DNA of 64,000 nt from Leptolinea sp. UBA5203 (GTDB taxonomy: Bacteria; Chloroflexota; Anaerolineae; Anaerolineales; Anaerolineaceae): assembly GCA_002412765.1 (NCBI GenBank), contig DHVR01000037.1, forward strand, positions 111,848-175,847, written 5' to 3'. Shown one piece after another: positions 33,914 through 43,653 of this stretch (the first letter of the stretch is position 1; the number at the start of each line of letters is the position of its first letter). The notes under the pieces are model-generated. The model did no database searches and was not told the origin of the DNA. It was given only the letters and a program-made list of their open reading frames with translations. Both the position numbers and the translations under genes were made by a program.

Positions 33914-34951
33914 TTAATGCATAGCCGCAATCTTGACCAACTCAGGTGAGATCACGTTGCCACTTAGATCCACTAGACCAAAATCCAGGGCTTTATAGGT
34001 CCACAAGGTTCTGCCGACTTTCTGCTCATTAAACAATTCAATCAGATCCCGTGTCCAGTTGATCCGATTAGGCATCGGTGCCCGATCAATCACACCAAAT
34101 TCACCACAATAAACCGGTTGATTAATTTTCTTGGAAAAGGCCAACGCAGGGGCAATTTTTTCGGCCAGATAAGCTTTATCAAACTGAATTCCTGGATTAA
34201 ACTCATCCACAAATTTGCACCACGGGTGACGATCATAAAATCCGGGCTGAGCGGGTATGCTGGGACCAGGGTAATCAACCAACTCACGATATTCCTCGGT
34301 GTAATCCAACCAAGGTGCCTGATAATGCGTAACCACCAACGGCAGATAATGATGGAAGGTGTAGAGAATGTTGTCATCGTCCAAAAGATCCAGGTACTGC
34401 ATCTGATCCGCGGCGTTGTACTGATTGCCACCCAAAACAATCAAACTATCGGGCGCCTCTTTCCGGACAGCCTGCACCAAACGTGGATATAAGGCATTCC
34501 AAGGGGCGCTATCCGGCAGGGTAATTTCGTTAAGCAGCTCAAGAGCCATCCAATCCTGTTCCGCGCCATAACGGTTGGCAATAGCATCCCATAACTGAAT
34601 CAGACGCTGCTGCATCTCGTCGTTGTTGAATAACGAGGCACTCTGCAAATCATCAAATGCGTAACCGGGAGCTTTGTGCAAATCCAGAATGACCTTCATG
34701 CCATGGTTTTTGCACCACTGTAAACATTGATCAATGTAGGAGAAACCCTGTTCAAGATAAACTCCCGGTTGATCCTCCGATTCCAGAACTGGATAATCAA
34801 CAGGCAAGCGAACATGATCAAAGCCCCAATCCGCAATCCGCTGCAGGTCATTGGCTCTGATAAAACTTCGAAAATGCGTATGGTCGTAGTACGGATACTG
34901 GGAAATCCAACCACCTAAATTAATGCCGATCTGAAAATCACTTTTCTGCAT
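33914..34951 (-). CDS. Glycoside hydrolase family 5-type endoglucanase or related enzyme
   Basis: A 345-residue (beta/alpha)8 protein. The acid/base E142 is in LELLNEI and the nucleophile E284 in VYCGEFGVI, with RLPVDYPV and the ILDLHKAPG strand also typical of GH5. There is no signal peptide, so it would act inside the cell on imported oligosaccharides. Specificity within GH5 (glucan, mannan, glucoside) is not readable. It stands 57 bp from the flavodoxin-like gene on the same strand and may share its transcript. Confidence 0.88.
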   Translation of the reverse strand: MQKSDFQIGINLGGWISQYPYYDHTHFRSFIRANDLQRIADWGFDHVRLPVDYPVLESEDQPGVYLEQGFSYIDQCLQWCKNHGMKVILDLHKAPGYAFDDLQSASLFNNDEMQQRLIQLWDAIANRYGAEQDWMALELLNEITLPDSAPWNALYPRLVQAVRKEAPDSLIVLGGNQYNAADQMQYLDLLDDDNILYTFHHYLPLVVTHYQAPWLDYTEEYRELVDYPGPSIPAQPGFYDRHPWCKFVDEFNPGIQFDKAYLAEKIAPALAFSKKINQPVYCGEFGVIDRAPMPNRINWTRDLIELFNEQKVGRTLWTYKALDFGLVDLSGNVISPELVKIAAMH

Positions 34952-35008
34952 ACTTAACCTCTTAGGACGATATTAATTAGACTTTTTAAAACAAAGTTAC
35001 ATCCCCTA

Positions 35009-35530
35009 TCACGAAACATCTGACTCACGCAAAGATGCAGCAATATCTTGTGCCCAGGTGGTAATCGCCTGCCAATTACGAAAATCCCCAAGCGGCGCAT
35101 TTACTTTACCAATCATCCAGCGTTCGATGAAATTCATCTTTTGAGGGTCCAGGTTTCCGTGAAAAGTGATCATTCCGCGTGGTTGAATTCTTTCCACGAC
35201 GGATTGCAAACCCTTGGGAAAAGACCAACCCTGAAGAAGTGTGACAACATCCTCATCTCCTGTCGGGCCGCTTGAAAAAATCCATGTGGGTCTGTTTTTT
35301 AACTCAGCCTCACGGGCTTTTAAAAAGTTTGCAGCCGCTTTCAGCCAAAATCCAATATATACGCCGCTTCCAAGAACCACGGCCTGATACGGCTCCAGTT
35401 TTTTGACTTTATTGGCTGGCAGCACATCTACAAGATATCCGGATTCTCTTAAAAGCAGACCTATTTTTTCGGCTATCTCCGCAGTAGACCCATGCTTTGA
35501 TCCATAGGCGACAAGAATATTCAAGGCCAT
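35009..35530 (-). CDS. Flavodoxin-domain protein, HemG-like
   Basis: A 173-residue flavodoxin fold: FMN phosphate loop YGSKHGSTAEIAEKIG (about 9-24), then VLGSGVYIGFWLKAAANFL and IFSSGPTGDED. This resembles the menaquinone-dependent protoporphyrinogen oxidase (HemG) group, though many relatives are general redox proteins. GGAGG lies 5 nt before ATG 35530, which decides against the upstream start at 35602. No heme biosynthesis gene is nearby. Confidence 0.82.
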   Translation of the reverse strand: MALNILVAYGSKHGSTAEIAEKIGLLLRESGYLVDVLPANKVKKLEPYQAVVLGSGVYIGFWLKAAANFLKAREAELKNRPTWIFSSGPTGDEDVVTLLQGWSFPKGLQSVVERIQPRGMITFHGNLDPQKMNFIERWMIGKVNAPLGDFRNWQAITTWAQDIAASLRESDVS

Positions 35531-35760
35531 AAATACCTCCGACATAGGGTTTTTAAATTGCGCCCGCTTCATCCTTATTATACTGAAAATCAGCAAGACC
35601 ATTTAAATACAAACCTTTTGGCAATGCACTACGGCAAATCACTAGCTAGGTCATTTACAAAGCATCAAAACCATAAACTTATCAGTTATAATTTAATTTA
35701 CCAAACGATTAAGCATACCATTATTTGGGGATACCTAACCTTGCCCATCTGGAGAACATA

Positions 35761-37710
35761 ATGTTATTTCTGCTATCAATAATTGTTTTATTGATATCTG
35801 TTATGATGATTGTTTCATTGTTCCGACTCACAAGCTTTTCAGAGAAAATGCTCGCCTGGGCTTTATTATCTTACTCCATAATAGTATTTGTTTTTCAACT
35901 TGCCAATTTGGGTAACGCCTTAAATTCCACAGGCACCATTCTCCTCATTCAAAGTATAGGGTTATTTATTGTTATTGGATTGTGGCTGGTTAGCCATCGC
36001 CCTCCCCTTCTGCCAAACTCTTTACCAAAATTTCAAATAAGCTCCATTCTTAGAGAAAAAAAGAACTGGCCAATCTTAATCCTTTTTGCTGTTATCTCTG
36101 GCACTATCCTTCTTTATCTTATCCTGATTTATATCGTTCCGCCAAACAACAATGATGCACTCGCAATTCACATTGCTAGAATCATCAAATGGAAACAATT
36201 GGGGAGCTATTTCCCCTGGGAAACCCCCTTCACCTGGCAATTGACTTTTCCAGTCAACGCCCAATTAACTTACCTGTGGACAATTCTATTCACCAATAGT
36301 GACCACTTTATCGCATATATACCATTCCTGTCCGGCCTTATAACCTCCTTATTAGTTTACTTATTAGCGCGGGAGTATGGATTCAATAAACGGCCTTCCA
36401 TTTTTGCTGCCTTAATCTGGCTGACATTTCCAGTGGTGCAACTACATCTCACTTCTGTCCGGCATGACTTGATCAGTACCTGGTTATTTGTATCGTCCCT
36501 CTATTTCTTAATCCGTTGGGGGAAAAGTCATCAGGCTGCCCACCTGGTCCTATCCGCGCTTGCCTTAGGGCTCGTTATAGGAACCAACTTCTCCATTGCT
36601 GCCTATTTACCCGGTTTAGTTGTCATGCTGATTTTGTGGTTTTTCACCCGCCAGTATACTGCCAAACAAATGACATTATGGGCCGGTTGTACCCTTGCTG
36701 CTTTCATGCTGTTCAGCTCACCCATCTTTATTAGCAATTGGATCCATTATCACTCCCCGGTCGGTCCGGATGCTGCCACGATGACCAGTGCGGCCATGTC
36801 CGAGGAGATGCCCATCGTCAAGTACCTCCTGATCAATACTACCCGCTGGTGTTATCAATTGCTGGATTTTTCCTGGTTGCCCAAACCCCTGGGGATCCTT
36901 TCTATCAATTCGAAAGCCTGGATTGCTCAACAGATTCAAGCCTTCCTTCACATAAACCTGGAAGGTAACCTTGCCACCATGAATGCTCATGAATTTCATT
37001 GGGACACTTTCTATCAACTTCAGGAAGATGAAGCCTGGTTTGGATGGATTGGCGCTGGATTAATCTTCCCTACCAGTCTGATCGCATTCATCCAAGGTCT
37101 AAGAAAACGTAAGGCTCTTCTCCTGGCCCCATTTATATTTTTTATCACATCCATGCTTACCTGTTCCTTAATCCGTCCCGGCTGGACACCCTATGATGGG
37201 CGATACTTCATGCCGTTGGCTGCCCTGTGTACCGCACTTCTACCCATGTGGCTGCAAGGAAAAAAATGGGGGACAAGGGTACAATATGTCCTTCTCGGCT
37301 TGTCAATTTTTAGTGTTGCGATGGTGGTAGCCTATAATCCAGCAAAACAAGTAGTGGGGGGAGCGGCGGTTTGGTCCATGAACCGCATTGATCGAATGAC
37401 TCGGCAATCGTATACTTCAAAAGAAATGTTGTACCTTGTTGAAGGAGCCATACCTGAAGACGCCACAGTTGGCATTGCCACAAACTACTTTGATTATCAG
37501 GAATACGGAGTATTTGGTGAGAATTTCACCAGAAGCATTGTCAATGTTTTTCCACCTGAAAATGTGGCCGATACAATCTGGCTGGAACAACGCGGGGTAG
37601 ATTACCTACTCATTCTGATTACCGAGGGGTATCCTGCAAAAATATCTGCAGATTACCACTATGTTGAAAGCCTGGGCGATTGGGTCGTTTACTCGACTAT
37701 TATTCCATAA
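35761..37710 (+). CDS. Polytopic membrane glycosyltransferase (ArnT/PMT-like)
   Basis: A 649-residue protein with about 12 transmembrane helices and a C-terminal extracytoplasmic domain. The first outer loop has PPNNNDALAIHIARIIKW, equivalent to the catalytic Asp motif of ArnT/GT39/GT83 enzymes, which transfer a sugar from a lipid carrier to a protein or lipid. GGAG stands 6 nt before ATG 35761. A second large membrane glycosyltransferase follows after 63 bp, so the pair may share a surface glycan pathway. Confidence 0.75.
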   Translation: MLFLLSIIVLLISVMMIVSLFRLTSFSEKMLAWALLSYSIIVFVFQLANLGNALNSTGTILLIQSIGLFIVIGLWLVSHRPPLLPNSLPKFQISSILREKKNWPILILFAVISGTILLYLILIYIVPPNNNDALAIHIARIIKWKQLGSYFPWETPFTWQLTFPVNAQLTYLWTILFTNSDHFIAYIPFLSGLITSLLVYLLAREYGFNKRPSIFAALIWLTFPVVQLHLTSVRHDLISTWLFVSSLYFLIRWGKSHQAAHLVLSALALGLVIGTNFSIAAYLPGLVVMLILWFFTRQYTAKQMTLWAGCTLAAFMLFSSPIFISNWIHYHSPVGPDAATMTSAAMSEEMPIVKYLLINTTRWCYQLLDFSWLPKPLGILSINSKAWIAQQIQAFLHINLEGNLATMNAHEFHWDTFYQLQEDEAWFGWIGAGLIFPTSLIAFIQGLRKRKALLLAPFIFFITSMLTCSLIRPGWTPYDGRYFMPLAALCTALLPMWLQGKKWGTRVQYVLLGLSIFSVAMVVAYNPAKQVVGGAAVWSMNRIDRMTRQSYTSKEMLYLVEGAIPEDATVGIATNYFDYQEYGVFGENFTRSIVNVFPPENVADTIWLEQRGVDYLLILITEGYPAKISADYHYVESLGDWVVYSTIIP

Positions 37711-37773
37711 TACTGACCTCACTTTCCTCTTGTACTTCGAAGTTTCGGTTTTTTTTATTTAGATAATGGGATT

Positions 37774-40359
37774 TTGATATTTTTTTACCTTTTAAAAATC
37801 CCGGCAACCATGCCCATATCATCGAGATCACTTATGACAAAAATAAACAAAAATCGTTTTATAACACTCTTCTTGTTCATTACGGTTGGCATAAACACTT
37901 TCTACGCTCTGGCAAGATTTCTGGCACAGAAAAGCGAACAGCCCGTATTGTTTGGCTTGTCAGTTCAACGTTTGCTGCTTGCTTTAGGTATTTTATTAAT
38001 TTCAACCATTTTATGGTTTTTTCTTTATCAAATCCATACAAAAACTGGATGGCTTTTCAGGCAAACCCAGAAACGATTAATCCTTCCAGTGCATCTGAAC
38101 CGATCTTTGTTTTGGCTGCTCTTTATTGGTTATATTTTGTTTCTGGCGGTAACCTTGCCGGCTTACAGAATGGGTGAATGGCAAGGGTATTGGACTATGC
38201 TCCAACCCATCATCACTTTCTTGTTTTACTCAAACCTGATTTTATGCACTACCTTGTATATTTATTTTACAGAATGGGAACAAAAAGAATTTTCAAACCA
38301 AAACCCGCGATCTCCTTTCCAAACCATCCATTTCATCCTCATAGGAATCATGGTTCTCTGCGTTGGGCTCATTCTGCTGCTTTTCAAATCTGATTTAATC
38401 AAAGATCAATACTATTGGAATGTTGCTGCGGTTCCCGTTTTGCCTCAATATGTCTACCTATTTTTTGGTTTTGTTTTTTTCTTACCCGCCTATCTGAGGG
38501 TCTATCAAAAGAAGATACCTACTTCACTCAATACTTTCGTTCTCATGTTGATCATTTTTATCACAACAAATGCCGTCATCCAAAATCTAGACATAGCCAG
38601 AAATTTCTTCGTCGAGATTCGTCCAGGCCCACCCGTACAGTACTACCCGTATTCAGATGCATTAACCTATGATATGGCCGGGAAGGTATTTATCAATGGT
38701 TTTGGAATAGGTTTCTGGTTATCACCAGATAAACCTCTTTTTAATGCCTATGTGGGACTCTTGTATTTTTTTATGGGTGAAAATTACCAGGACGTTATTA
38801 AACTTAACGTATTCCTTCTTGCGCTGATTCCTGTGATGCTTTTCTTAATCGGAAAAGCGCTGGATTCAACCCAAATCGGCCTGCTTTTTGCTTCAGTTGG
38901 AATCCTGTTTGAAATTACAACTTTTCAGAGCTCCGGATATATAGCTAATATCCATTGGAAGTTACTGATGTCTGAGCCTTGGGGCCAACTATTGGTCCTG
39001 GTGGCAGCTATGGGAACGATTCGCTGGTTGGCTGACAGTCATCAGAAAAAATGGTTATACCTGACCGGCATCGCCTTGGGACTAGGAACCTATATTCGAC
39101 CGCAAATTGTAGTTTTGTCCGTCGCCTTCATTCTGATCTTATTAATCAATCCAGGGAAAAAATTTTCCCAACGACTTCTCGCTGTCGGACATGGATTAGC
39201 TTCTTTTATTTTATTTGTCGCACCTTGGGCTATCTATTGTCAGATTCATTATGGCTACATGCCATTGATCAGCAAATTTAATTGGATTCTGAATTATCGG
39301 TTTTTATTATCTTCCTCGATACAAAATTCCCTCAGCCATGTAAAAAACGCTGCCATCTTACCTGTCATTGCAGAGCCATCCTCTATAACGGTTCAACTTG
39401 AGAAAATTTACCTGATCCTGGCCCACTTTCTAAATAATATTATCAAGGCCCTGCTGAGTTTACCAACCTCTTTGCAAATGGACTCAATACCCAGAATCTT
39501 TGACGGAATTAAGTTTTGGGATGAAACTGCCACCTGGCGCGGTGAGGTAAACCCTATTTTCTTCTTAAGTCTGCTTGTTTTTTGTATCGGTCTGGTTAGT
39601 CTATACCGCAAGTCGAAATTAATGGGGTTGGTCCCCCTGATCTATATGCTCTTTTATTTTGCAGCCCTATCCATGAGCCGCACTTCTGGCAGCCGCTATC
39701 TAACCCCAGTCATTTGGGTCGTTTATCTCTATTATTTTTTCGGTATTATCCTTATTGCCCGCTATTTGGGTGCATTGATCTTTAAAACCCAGCCAGTTGA
39801 AAATAAAATAAGTCAAATTATCTCCCCTACCTTTGTTACGAAAGAAAAATTTGCAGCGTTTTATTTCACGATTCCCCTGATATTAGGGCTGATGTTGCCC
39901 ATTCTGGATAGTTCTATTCCAAAAAACCTATCCCTGGCACTGGATGACTCTCAAATGGAAGAAAGACTTGCTCAATCCATCGTTCATGAGCAGGCAAATT
40001 TGAAATCATCTCAATGGGCATTATTATTACAAAAGGGTGAAATTCAATACGGCTACGGGGAATTAGTGTATCCAGAAATCAAAGCATTGGAGAATGATCC
40101 GACACAATCCACATTTCGTTATAATCTTGTCGGCAGCCATCCTTTGGTGGATTTGCAATTTATCATCAACAATCTTTCAGCGGAAGAGATATCCGCAATT
40201 GATCTGGAACAACCCTATTTTGTTTTGACCTGCAAACAAAAAAATAACAATGTCTACATCCCCTTCATCATGCAGACAAAGGATCAACAACATCTTTATA
40301 CATCTAAAAATAATTTGGGGATTTGTCGGAAACTATGGCTTCCACTGCTTAATCCATGA
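37774..40359 (+). CDS. Large polytopic membrane glycosyltransferase-like protein
   Basis: An 861-residue protein with some 14-16 transmembrane helices and a soluble C-terminal part of about 130 residues. The segment YYPYSDALTYDMAGKVFINGFG resembles the acidic first-loop motif of GT-C glycosyltransferases. The true start is uncertain: ATG 37774, 37810 and 37834 all lack a strong ribosome site, though 37834 has GAG nearby. It follows the shorter glycosyltransferase gene on the same strand by 63 bp. Donor and acceptor unknown. Confidence 0.62.
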   Translation: MIFFYLLKIPATMPISSRSLMTKINKNRFITLFLFITVGINTFYALARFLAQKSEQPVLFGLSVQRLLLALGILLISTILWFFLYQIHTKTGWLFRQTQKRLILPVHLNRSLFWLLFIGYILFLAVTLPAYRMGEWQGYWTMLQPIITFLFYSNLILCTTLYIYFTEWEQKEFSNQNPRSPFQTIHFILIGIMVLCVGLILLLFKSDLIKDQYYWNVAAVPVLPQYVYLFFGFVFFLPAYLRVYQKKIPTSLNTFVLMLIIFITTNAVIQNLDIARNFFVEIRPGPPVQYYPYSDALTYDMAGKVFINGFGIGFWLSPDKPLFNAYVGLLYFFMGENYQDVIKLNVFLLALIPVMLFLIGKALDSTQIGLLFASVGILFEITTFQSSGYIANIHWKLLMSEPWGQLLVLVAAMGTIRWLADSHQKKWLYLTGIALGLGTYIRPQIVVLSVAFILILLINPGKKFSQRLLAVGHGLASFILFVAPWAIYCQIHYGYMPLISKFNWILNYRFLLSSSIQNSLSHVKNAAILPVIAEPSSITVQLEKIYLILAHFLNNIIKALLSLPTSLQMDSIPRIFDGIKFWDETATWRGEVNPIFFLSLLVFCIGLVSLYRKSKLMGLVPLIYMLFYFAALSMSRTSGSRYLTPVIWVVYLYYFFGIILIARYLGALIFKTQPVENKISQIISPTFVTKEKFAAFYFTIPLILGLMLPILDSSIPKNLSLALDDSQMEERLAQSIVHEQANLKSSQWALLLQKGEIQYGYGELVYPEIKALENDPTQSTFRYNLVGSHPLVDLQFIINNLSAEEISAIDLEQPYFVLTCKQKNNNVYIPFIMQTKDQQHLYTSKNNLGICRKLWLPLLNP

Positions 40360-40451
40360 TTTTTGTTAAGACAGCATTTACTTCTCGTGGATCAACTGCA
40401 CCGGTTTAAAAACCAGACCTTTTGCCTTACGATTTCATGAAAGGATTAGTC

Positions 40452-40907
40452 TTAATTTAAACTTGTTCCGCAATTTAAACACCGCTCCACCCCATGCAGG
40501 TAGACAAAACTGCACTGCGTACAGGTTTTGGTTTCCCCTTCAGATGCCCGCTTGACATACAACTCAGCCGTGGTTCGATCCATTTTCTGAGCGATTAGTT
40601 TTTCCACCATCATGTGCAGCGGCATGCCGGATTGCAATTCCTGTCTAATTTCCTGCTCCAGACGTTCCGAAGCGCTGGGTGCTTTATAGGTCAGCACCTG
40701 GGGGTCAAAGTTACGCTGACATATTTGGCACTGGACATATTGCCCCAGGTCCTTGGTGCGAAAAATCGGAATGAAGTACAGGTTGAAATACCGCCCGGCT
40801 TGCATCAATTTGTATGGACGAGGTATCCCGCAATGAGGACAAGTGAAACTACCCGAAGATACTTCCTTTTGCCGATCCGAAAGACCACCGATGAATATCA
40901 TATCCAT
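40452..40907 (-). CDS. Zinc-ribbon protein of unknown function
   Basis: A 151-residue soluble protein with two zinc-binding regions: CPHCG ... CQICQ (20-65) around a GRYFNLYFIPIFRTKDLGQYVQC segment typical of zinc-ribbon-family proteins, and a C-terminal CTQCSFVYLHGVERCLNCG ribbon. A helical middle (ASERLEQEIRQELQSGMPLHMMVEKLIAQKMD) may dimerise. No enzymatic motif. Confidence 0.75.
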   Translation of the reverse strand: MDMIFIGGLSDRQKEVSSGSFTCPHCGIPRPYKLMQAGRYFNLYFIPIFRTKDLGQYVQCQICQRNFDPQVLTYKAPSASERLEQEIRQELQSGMPLHMMVEKLIAQKMDRTTAELYVKRASEGETKTCTQCSFVYLHGVERCLNCGTSLN

Positions 40908-41006
40908 TTCTCCAATTGAGAAAAACTTGCTAACTTATCAATATTATATGGTTAAATCATACCGGAAATTGCACGAAAAGGGTTAAGAGAGCAAAAAAAT
41001 GGCAGA

Positions 41007-41060
41007 GGCTGTATACCCCGTAGTGGCAATTCATGAATTGCCACTACGGGGTATACAGCC
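41007..41060. repeat. Perfect 54-nt palindrome
   Basis: 27-nt arms begin GGCTGTATACCCC and end at ...CAATTCA|TGAATTG.... Its central 30 nt (CGTAGTGGCAATTCATGAATTGCC...) recurs at 13908-13947 with a different outer stem. It lies 7 bp past the stop of the 41694-41068 gene and can act as a terminator, with CCTTTATT on one side. Confidence 0.9.
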
Positions 41061-41067
41061 CCTTTAT

Positions 41068-41694
41068 TCAATCGGATAACCTCATTCCCCTTGATAGAGC
41101 CGAGAAGCTTATTTTTGTCGTCAGAAAAGTCAGCAGCCATTGCCCCGCCAGCAAGCCCAATCCGCCGGTTAATATCAGCGCCCAGATCATGGGTTGGGTT
41201 ACCTCAAATGGCAGAGCCAACATGCCTTCCAGGTTTCCGGCGGTATAGGGATCCCGCAATGCCAGCACCGCCGAAGCCAGGCAGACCAGGCTTAATACGC
41301 CGGTGGTAAACCAGGCTGTACGTAAGGCAATTTTCTCCATCTGTGCCGGTTCGGCTTTGTATTCCACCAAGCGCCCAGCCATCAGGATGCCTGCTGGAAT
41401 ACCCAAAAAAATATTAAAAATTGGCACCCCCATGAAAAAGCCAAACACTCCTATCATATAAAAACCATAGAAGGCCGCCCAAATCCAAAGGCTCATCTGA
41501 TGAGCCTGATTCATCCAGCGTTTCAGGAAGAAGAAATTTGCCAGAAATCCCAGCCCCATCCCAAAAAACACCGGAATCAAGATCCGTGCATCCGGCAAAA
41601 GCAGATAAAAAAACCACCAACCGGCTAGAAAACCGATCAACGGACAAAGCACAGCCAGTGCCAGAAAGAGAATAATTCGTTCAATAGTTTTCAT
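41068..41694 (-). CDS. Six-helix membrane protein of unknown function
   Basis: A 208-residue protein with about six transmembrane helices (IILFLALAVLCPLIGFLAGWWFFYLLL, then IPVFFGMGLGFLANFFF, FYGFYMIGVFGFFMGVPIFNIFLGIP and others). No signature was recognised. GGAGG lies 5 nt before ATG 41694; the longer frame from 41745 has none. It follows the DUF5946-like gene by 67 bp on the same strand and may end the LytR operon. Confidence 0.65.
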   Translation of the reverse strand: MKTIERIILFLALAVLCPLIGFLAGWWFFYLLLPDARILIPVFFGMGLGFLANFFFLKRWMNQAHQMSLWIWAAFYGFYMIGVFGFFMGVPIFNIFLGIPAGILMAGRLVEYKAEPAQMEKIALRTAWFTTGVLSLVCLASAVLALRDPYTAGNLEGMLALPFEVTQPMIWALILTGGLGLLAGQWLLTFLTTKISFSALSRGMRLSD

Positions 41695-41761
41695 TGTGGC
41701 CTCCAACGGTTGATTATGCCGCGACCCACCGTTGGCTTCAAGCACTCAGGTGCCATATACT

Positions 41762-42226
41762 TCAATTTAGGAATTTTATTTCTGAGAGTACTGTGTGAAT
41801 GGAGGCAGCCCATTTTCTTACCTGTTCCACATAGGCCTCCTCCCCCGCTGCCACTACATCTGCAACGGTCATGGGCCAGGTTATCTCATGGTCATAGGAC
41901 CCGCGGGACAAGGCCGACCCACGGATGGACCAGGATCGTTGTCTGAAATTAACGGATCTATGACTGCGTTTCCGAATTTCACTTGTGGCGGTCCCCTGCT
42001 CCAAGAATTCCCTCAGCAGCAGGATGGCTTGATGCAAGCCTTCCTCCGAATACAACGCCGGATGCTGCAAGTGATAACTCAATACCATCAAATGATGCAC
42101 TTCAAATCGGGTTTTCGGTTCCTCAAATTCCCAAAATTGTAATTGATGAAAATAGGATTCGCAGGTCTGGTCAGCCTGCCATACTGCGCCGCATTGCGGG
42201 CAGTGAGGATGTTTTTCACCTTGCAT
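41762..42226 (-). CDS. DUF5946-like protein
   Basis: A 154-residue soluble protein: an N-terminal CPQCGA...C zinc-binding start, SYFHQLQFWEFEEPKTRFEVHHLMVLSYHLQHP, then an ITWPMTVADVV segment near the end. This pattern recalls the DUF5946 family; function unknown. Its ATG at 42226 lies 4 nt past the stop of the LytR-CpsA-Psr gene, so they are cotranscribed; a TTG at 42241 would overlap that gene. Confidence 0.65.
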   Translation of the reverse strand: MQGEKHPHCPQCGAVWQADQTCESYFHQLQFWEFEEPKTRFEVHHLMVLSYHLQHPALYSEEGLHQAILLLREFLEQGTATSEIRKRSHRSVNFRQRSWSIRGSALSRGSYDHEITWPMTVADVVAAGEEAYVEQVRKWAASIHTVLSEIKFLN

Positions 42227-42230
42227 TGGA

Positions 42231-43451
42231 TTACTGTCCAAACATTTCCATCAGCACAGGATTTATCGCCTCCCAGTTCGGCAGAAGGACGTTTGCCCCG
42301 CCTGACGTCGTGGTCGGAAATACCATATCACGGTTGATGGTGCGGGCATCCAGAGTATTTTGAAGCACACCCCGAACCAATGCCAGCCCAATGCGCGGCA
42401 TTTCCAATAAGGGGATGTTCGTATCGACAGAATTCAATACAACGCCAAGGATTGCTGGGATTCGCGGCCAGGTCAGCGGATTAAGCATCTGTTTCACGGC
42501 AGCAACAATCACCATTTGCCCGCGCTGCATGCGGAAGAAATCATCTGAACTACTGCGATTACGGGCAAACGTCAGCGCTTGTGCCCCATCCAGGTGATAG
42601 CTGCCGGGATCATAGCCGGCTTGAGGCGTGGGAATATCCACCGTCACCCCACCCATGGCATCGATGACCTGCTCAAACCCATCAAAGCGGATTCGCACAT
42701 AATATTGCAGATTAATGCCAAAATTATCTCGTACCGCCTGCATGGCTGCCGCCGGACCGCTGCCTTTCTTCTCCGCCTCGGCAAAAAAGTGGGCTGTGTT
42801 GATGCGGTTTTCGCCTACATTGGCAATCGGCACCCACAGATCCCGCGGGATGGAAAGCATGTTCACCACCGGCTTGAGTGGAATCACTGAGAGGATGATG
42901 TTGGTATCCGTGCGGCTGACGTCCGTGCCCTCTGGCGCACGGTCTATCCCCAGGAGAAGAATATTCGTGCGCAAGGGAAAAAAGAAATATAGTGCCAGCA
43001 CGAATAAAATGGGAAGAATGAGGATAAGAAAAGCTCCCATACAACCGGAACGACGATGAGCAGCCCGGCTCGGTGGTTCCCGCCGGGGAACCAGAATCGG
43101 CTGATAATGGGCCAGGGGGTCTTCTTCCGGAGGCCATTGCACTGGATTCTGTTGAAGGTTCGGCTGCACCAGCAAGGGACGGCTGTCGTCCAGGGTGGGG
43201 TTATAGACCATGGGCCTGGTTTCGTCCAACGCGGGGTTGCGCAGCATGGGGCGGGTTTCATCCAGTGCCGAGTTGTTCAGCATAGGTCGAGTGTCACCCA
43301 TTGCCGGGTTATTTAGCATGGGTCGAGTTTCATCCAGCATCGAGTTGTTCAGCATGGGACGGGTTTCATCTAATGCACCCTGTGCCGGAATTTTTGTCGG
43401 GCGGGTTATATCATTGGATTGATCAGAAAATGGATGTTCAAGATCCATCAT
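42231..43451 (-). CDS. LytR-CpsA-Psr family protein with a repeated DETRP cytoplasmic tail
   Basis: A 406-residue membrane protein. Residues 15-97 are seven units of a 12-residue repeat with core (L/M)(D/G)(E/D)(T/S)RP(M/L)(L/V); a linker, a single transmembrane helix (about 136-160), then the LCP domain outside with NILLLGIDRAPEG, SIPRDLWVPIANVGENRINTAH, GGVTVDIP, LTFARNRSSSDDFFRMQRGQ. LCP enzymes attach wall glycopolymers to peptidoglycan. The repeated tail is cytoplasmic, and its Thr-Arg-Pro units look like kinase or FHA-binding sites. Such a tail is unusual. AAGGAG precedes the ATG. The DUF5946-like gene follows directly. Confidence 0.88.
   Translation of the reverse strand: MMDLEHPFSDQSNDITRPTKIPAQGALDETRPMLNNSMLDETRPMLNNPAMGDTRPMLNNSALDETRPMLRNPALDETRPMVYNPTLDDSRPLLVQPNLQQNPVQWPPEEDPLAHYQPILVPRREPPSRAAHRRSGCMGAFLILILPILFVLALYFFFPLRTNILLLGIDRAPEGTDVSRTDTNIILSVIPLKPVVNMLSIPRDLWVPIANVGENRINTAHFFAEAEKKGSGPAAAMQAVRDNFGINLQYYVRIRFDGFEQVIDAMGGVTVDIPTPQAGYDPGSYHLDGAQALTFARNRSSSDDFFRMQRGQMVIVAAVKQMLNPLTWPRIPAILGVVLNSVDTNIPLLEMPRIGLALVRGVLQNTLDARTINRDMVFPTTTSGGANVLLPNWEAINPVLMEMFGQ
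43161..43409 (-). repeat. 36-bp coding repeats for the DETRP tail
   Basis: Seven 36-bp units, first and last degenerate, encode ITRP, LDETRP, LDETRP, MGDTRP, LDETRP, LDETRP and LDDSRP. The units are in frame; synonymous differences between copies suggest an old expansion kept by selection. Confidence 0.9.
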
Positions 43452-43653
43452 AAGAGTTAACTCCTTGGCATAGGGTCATTCTACTTCAGTCCAGGGGAGT
43501 TTGGAAGTAAATACCCGAATTGCCCGTCGTTAAGGGGTCATAAATTTTCCATAACTATGGTCCAACCTCTAATACAGGGTGCTTTAATGATCATCATTGA
43601 CTGATTTTCTAACATCGTATATTATATAAACATCGTTCACAATAGAGGTGATT

